Origin: Oscarella lobularis
Taxonomy: Eukaryota > Porifera > Homoscleromorpha > Homosclerophorida > Oscarellidae
Direction: 5' to 3'
Length of the DNA stretch: 64,000 nt
NCBI RefSeq assembly: GCF_947507565.1
Contig: NC_089177.1
Coordinates: forward strand, 3,284,648-3,348,647
Notes under the pieces: generated by a model
Told to the model about the DNA's origin: nothing
The model's database searches: none
The model's input: the letters and a program-made list of their open reading frames with translations, nothing else
Translations under genes and position numbers: made by a program
Shown here: in pieces, positions 60,038-64,000 of the stretch
Numbering within the stretch: the stretch's first letter is position 1
Layout: every line of letters starts with the position of its first letter

Positions 60038-60158
60038 GCTTGCGACAGCGACTCTGCGTAGTACGTACACTTGACGATGCGCAGCCAAGGCTGATGCGCA
60101 GCAGGCGACGAGGAATGACGTCACGGTGCGTCATCGGCGCGCGCTCTCCGCTACACGC
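60038..60158. promoter_or_regulatory. Divergent promoter VAC14 / PRPF4B with a full CRE
   Basis: 121 bp between start codons contain the perfect palindromic CREB/ATF site TGACGTCA at 60116-60123. Confidence 0.6.
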
Positions 60159-63630
<3,472 letters not shown>

Positions 63631-64000
63631 TAGGAAGGGGGAAAAAAAAAGATCCACGAGAGGTGTCAACTTAGCTAAATTCGTGTATATATCTCTGTTG
63701 CTTGGGGGGAACCCACACTCTATTGTATTCGTTTATTTCGTCTCGGGACTCGTACTGAAAATCGTATGTGTTTCTAGTCAGCAGAACGGGCGGTTTCGGT
63801 GAGAAGCGCATCATCTGTATTCCTACTATTGCACTGGGTAAAAAATTATAGCGACTCGTTTTTGCGTGCGTGTGTAGTCAGGCTTTGTTTCTATTCTCGC
63901 GGCGCTGCATGCTCTTAAAATCCCTTGTTTGGTCTTCGCTGTGCCTGTTTCTAGGCAAGATCGACTCTGACGTCTTTCTCTGCGTTCCACCACGGTGGGT
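63631..64000. other. Downstream flank of PRPF4B, nothing recognised
   Basis: No exon or RNA gene is recognised in the last 370 bases. It probably holds the PRPF4B 3' UTR and the start of the next intergenic region. Confidence 0.4.

Overview
This window is nuclear DNA from a eukaryote, almost certainly an animal with a very compact genome. Genes are split by many introns that are mostly 45-70 bp long. The gene set is metazoan in character: a rhodopsin-class receptor, a tandem-GAF cyclic-nucleotide phosphodiesterase of the PDE5/6/11 type, a myristoylated DUSP22-type phosphatase, a Rab GTPase, katanin p80 and the animal PEP-synthase-like protein. An early-branching animal such as a homoscleromorph sponge would fit, but that is inference from compactness and gene content. 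I support 26 protein genes in 64 kb (about one per 2.5 kb). I saw no rRNA, tRNA, CRISPR array or intact mobile element.

Layout. 0.4-9.4 kb: intronless receptor, TFIIIC subunit GTF3C1, and a small unrecognised gene carrying a PP1-docking-like motif. 9.4-11.3 kb: no recognised gene, but a promoter-like cluster and a likely spliced minus-strand transcript. 11.3-26.3 kb: a RING-kinase fusion gene, CPSF1, the phosphodiesterase, GPN1 and DUSP22. 26.8-33.7 kb: the large PEP-synthase-like gene. 33.9-41.2 kb: GPAA1, KATNB1 and PSMD7 in tandem. 41.3-50.6 kb: a dense block of Rab, ZPR1, RPL14, METTL9, TMEM64, CNEP1R1, ATP5F1E, PSMG4 and EMG1. 50.8-63.6 kb: ZCCHC14-like, NDUFAF6, RP9, VAC14 (with a 200-N assembly gap) and PRPF4B.

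Two genome-level patterns stand out. First, all eight assigned minus-strand genes lie head-to-head with a plus-strand gene, with 39-585 bp between start codons; three spacers are only 39, 47 and 52 bp. Several of these promoters carry CRE/ATF-like TGACGT elements. Second, at least seven introns begin with GC instead of GT, an unusually high count, and most are fixed by alignment to conserved proteins.

Most genes are housekeeping genes for RNA processing (CPSF1, RP9, PRPF4B), transcription (GTF3C1), ribosomes (RPL14, EMG1), the proteasome (PSMD7, PSMG4), mitochondria (ATP5F1E, NDUFAF6) and membrane or lipid biology (GPAA1, CNEP1R1, VAC14, TMEM64). The most novel-looking proteins are the RING-TKL kinase fusion and the membrane-anchored PEP-synthase-like enzyme. 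For spliced genes, coordinates run from start codon to stop codon and include introns.
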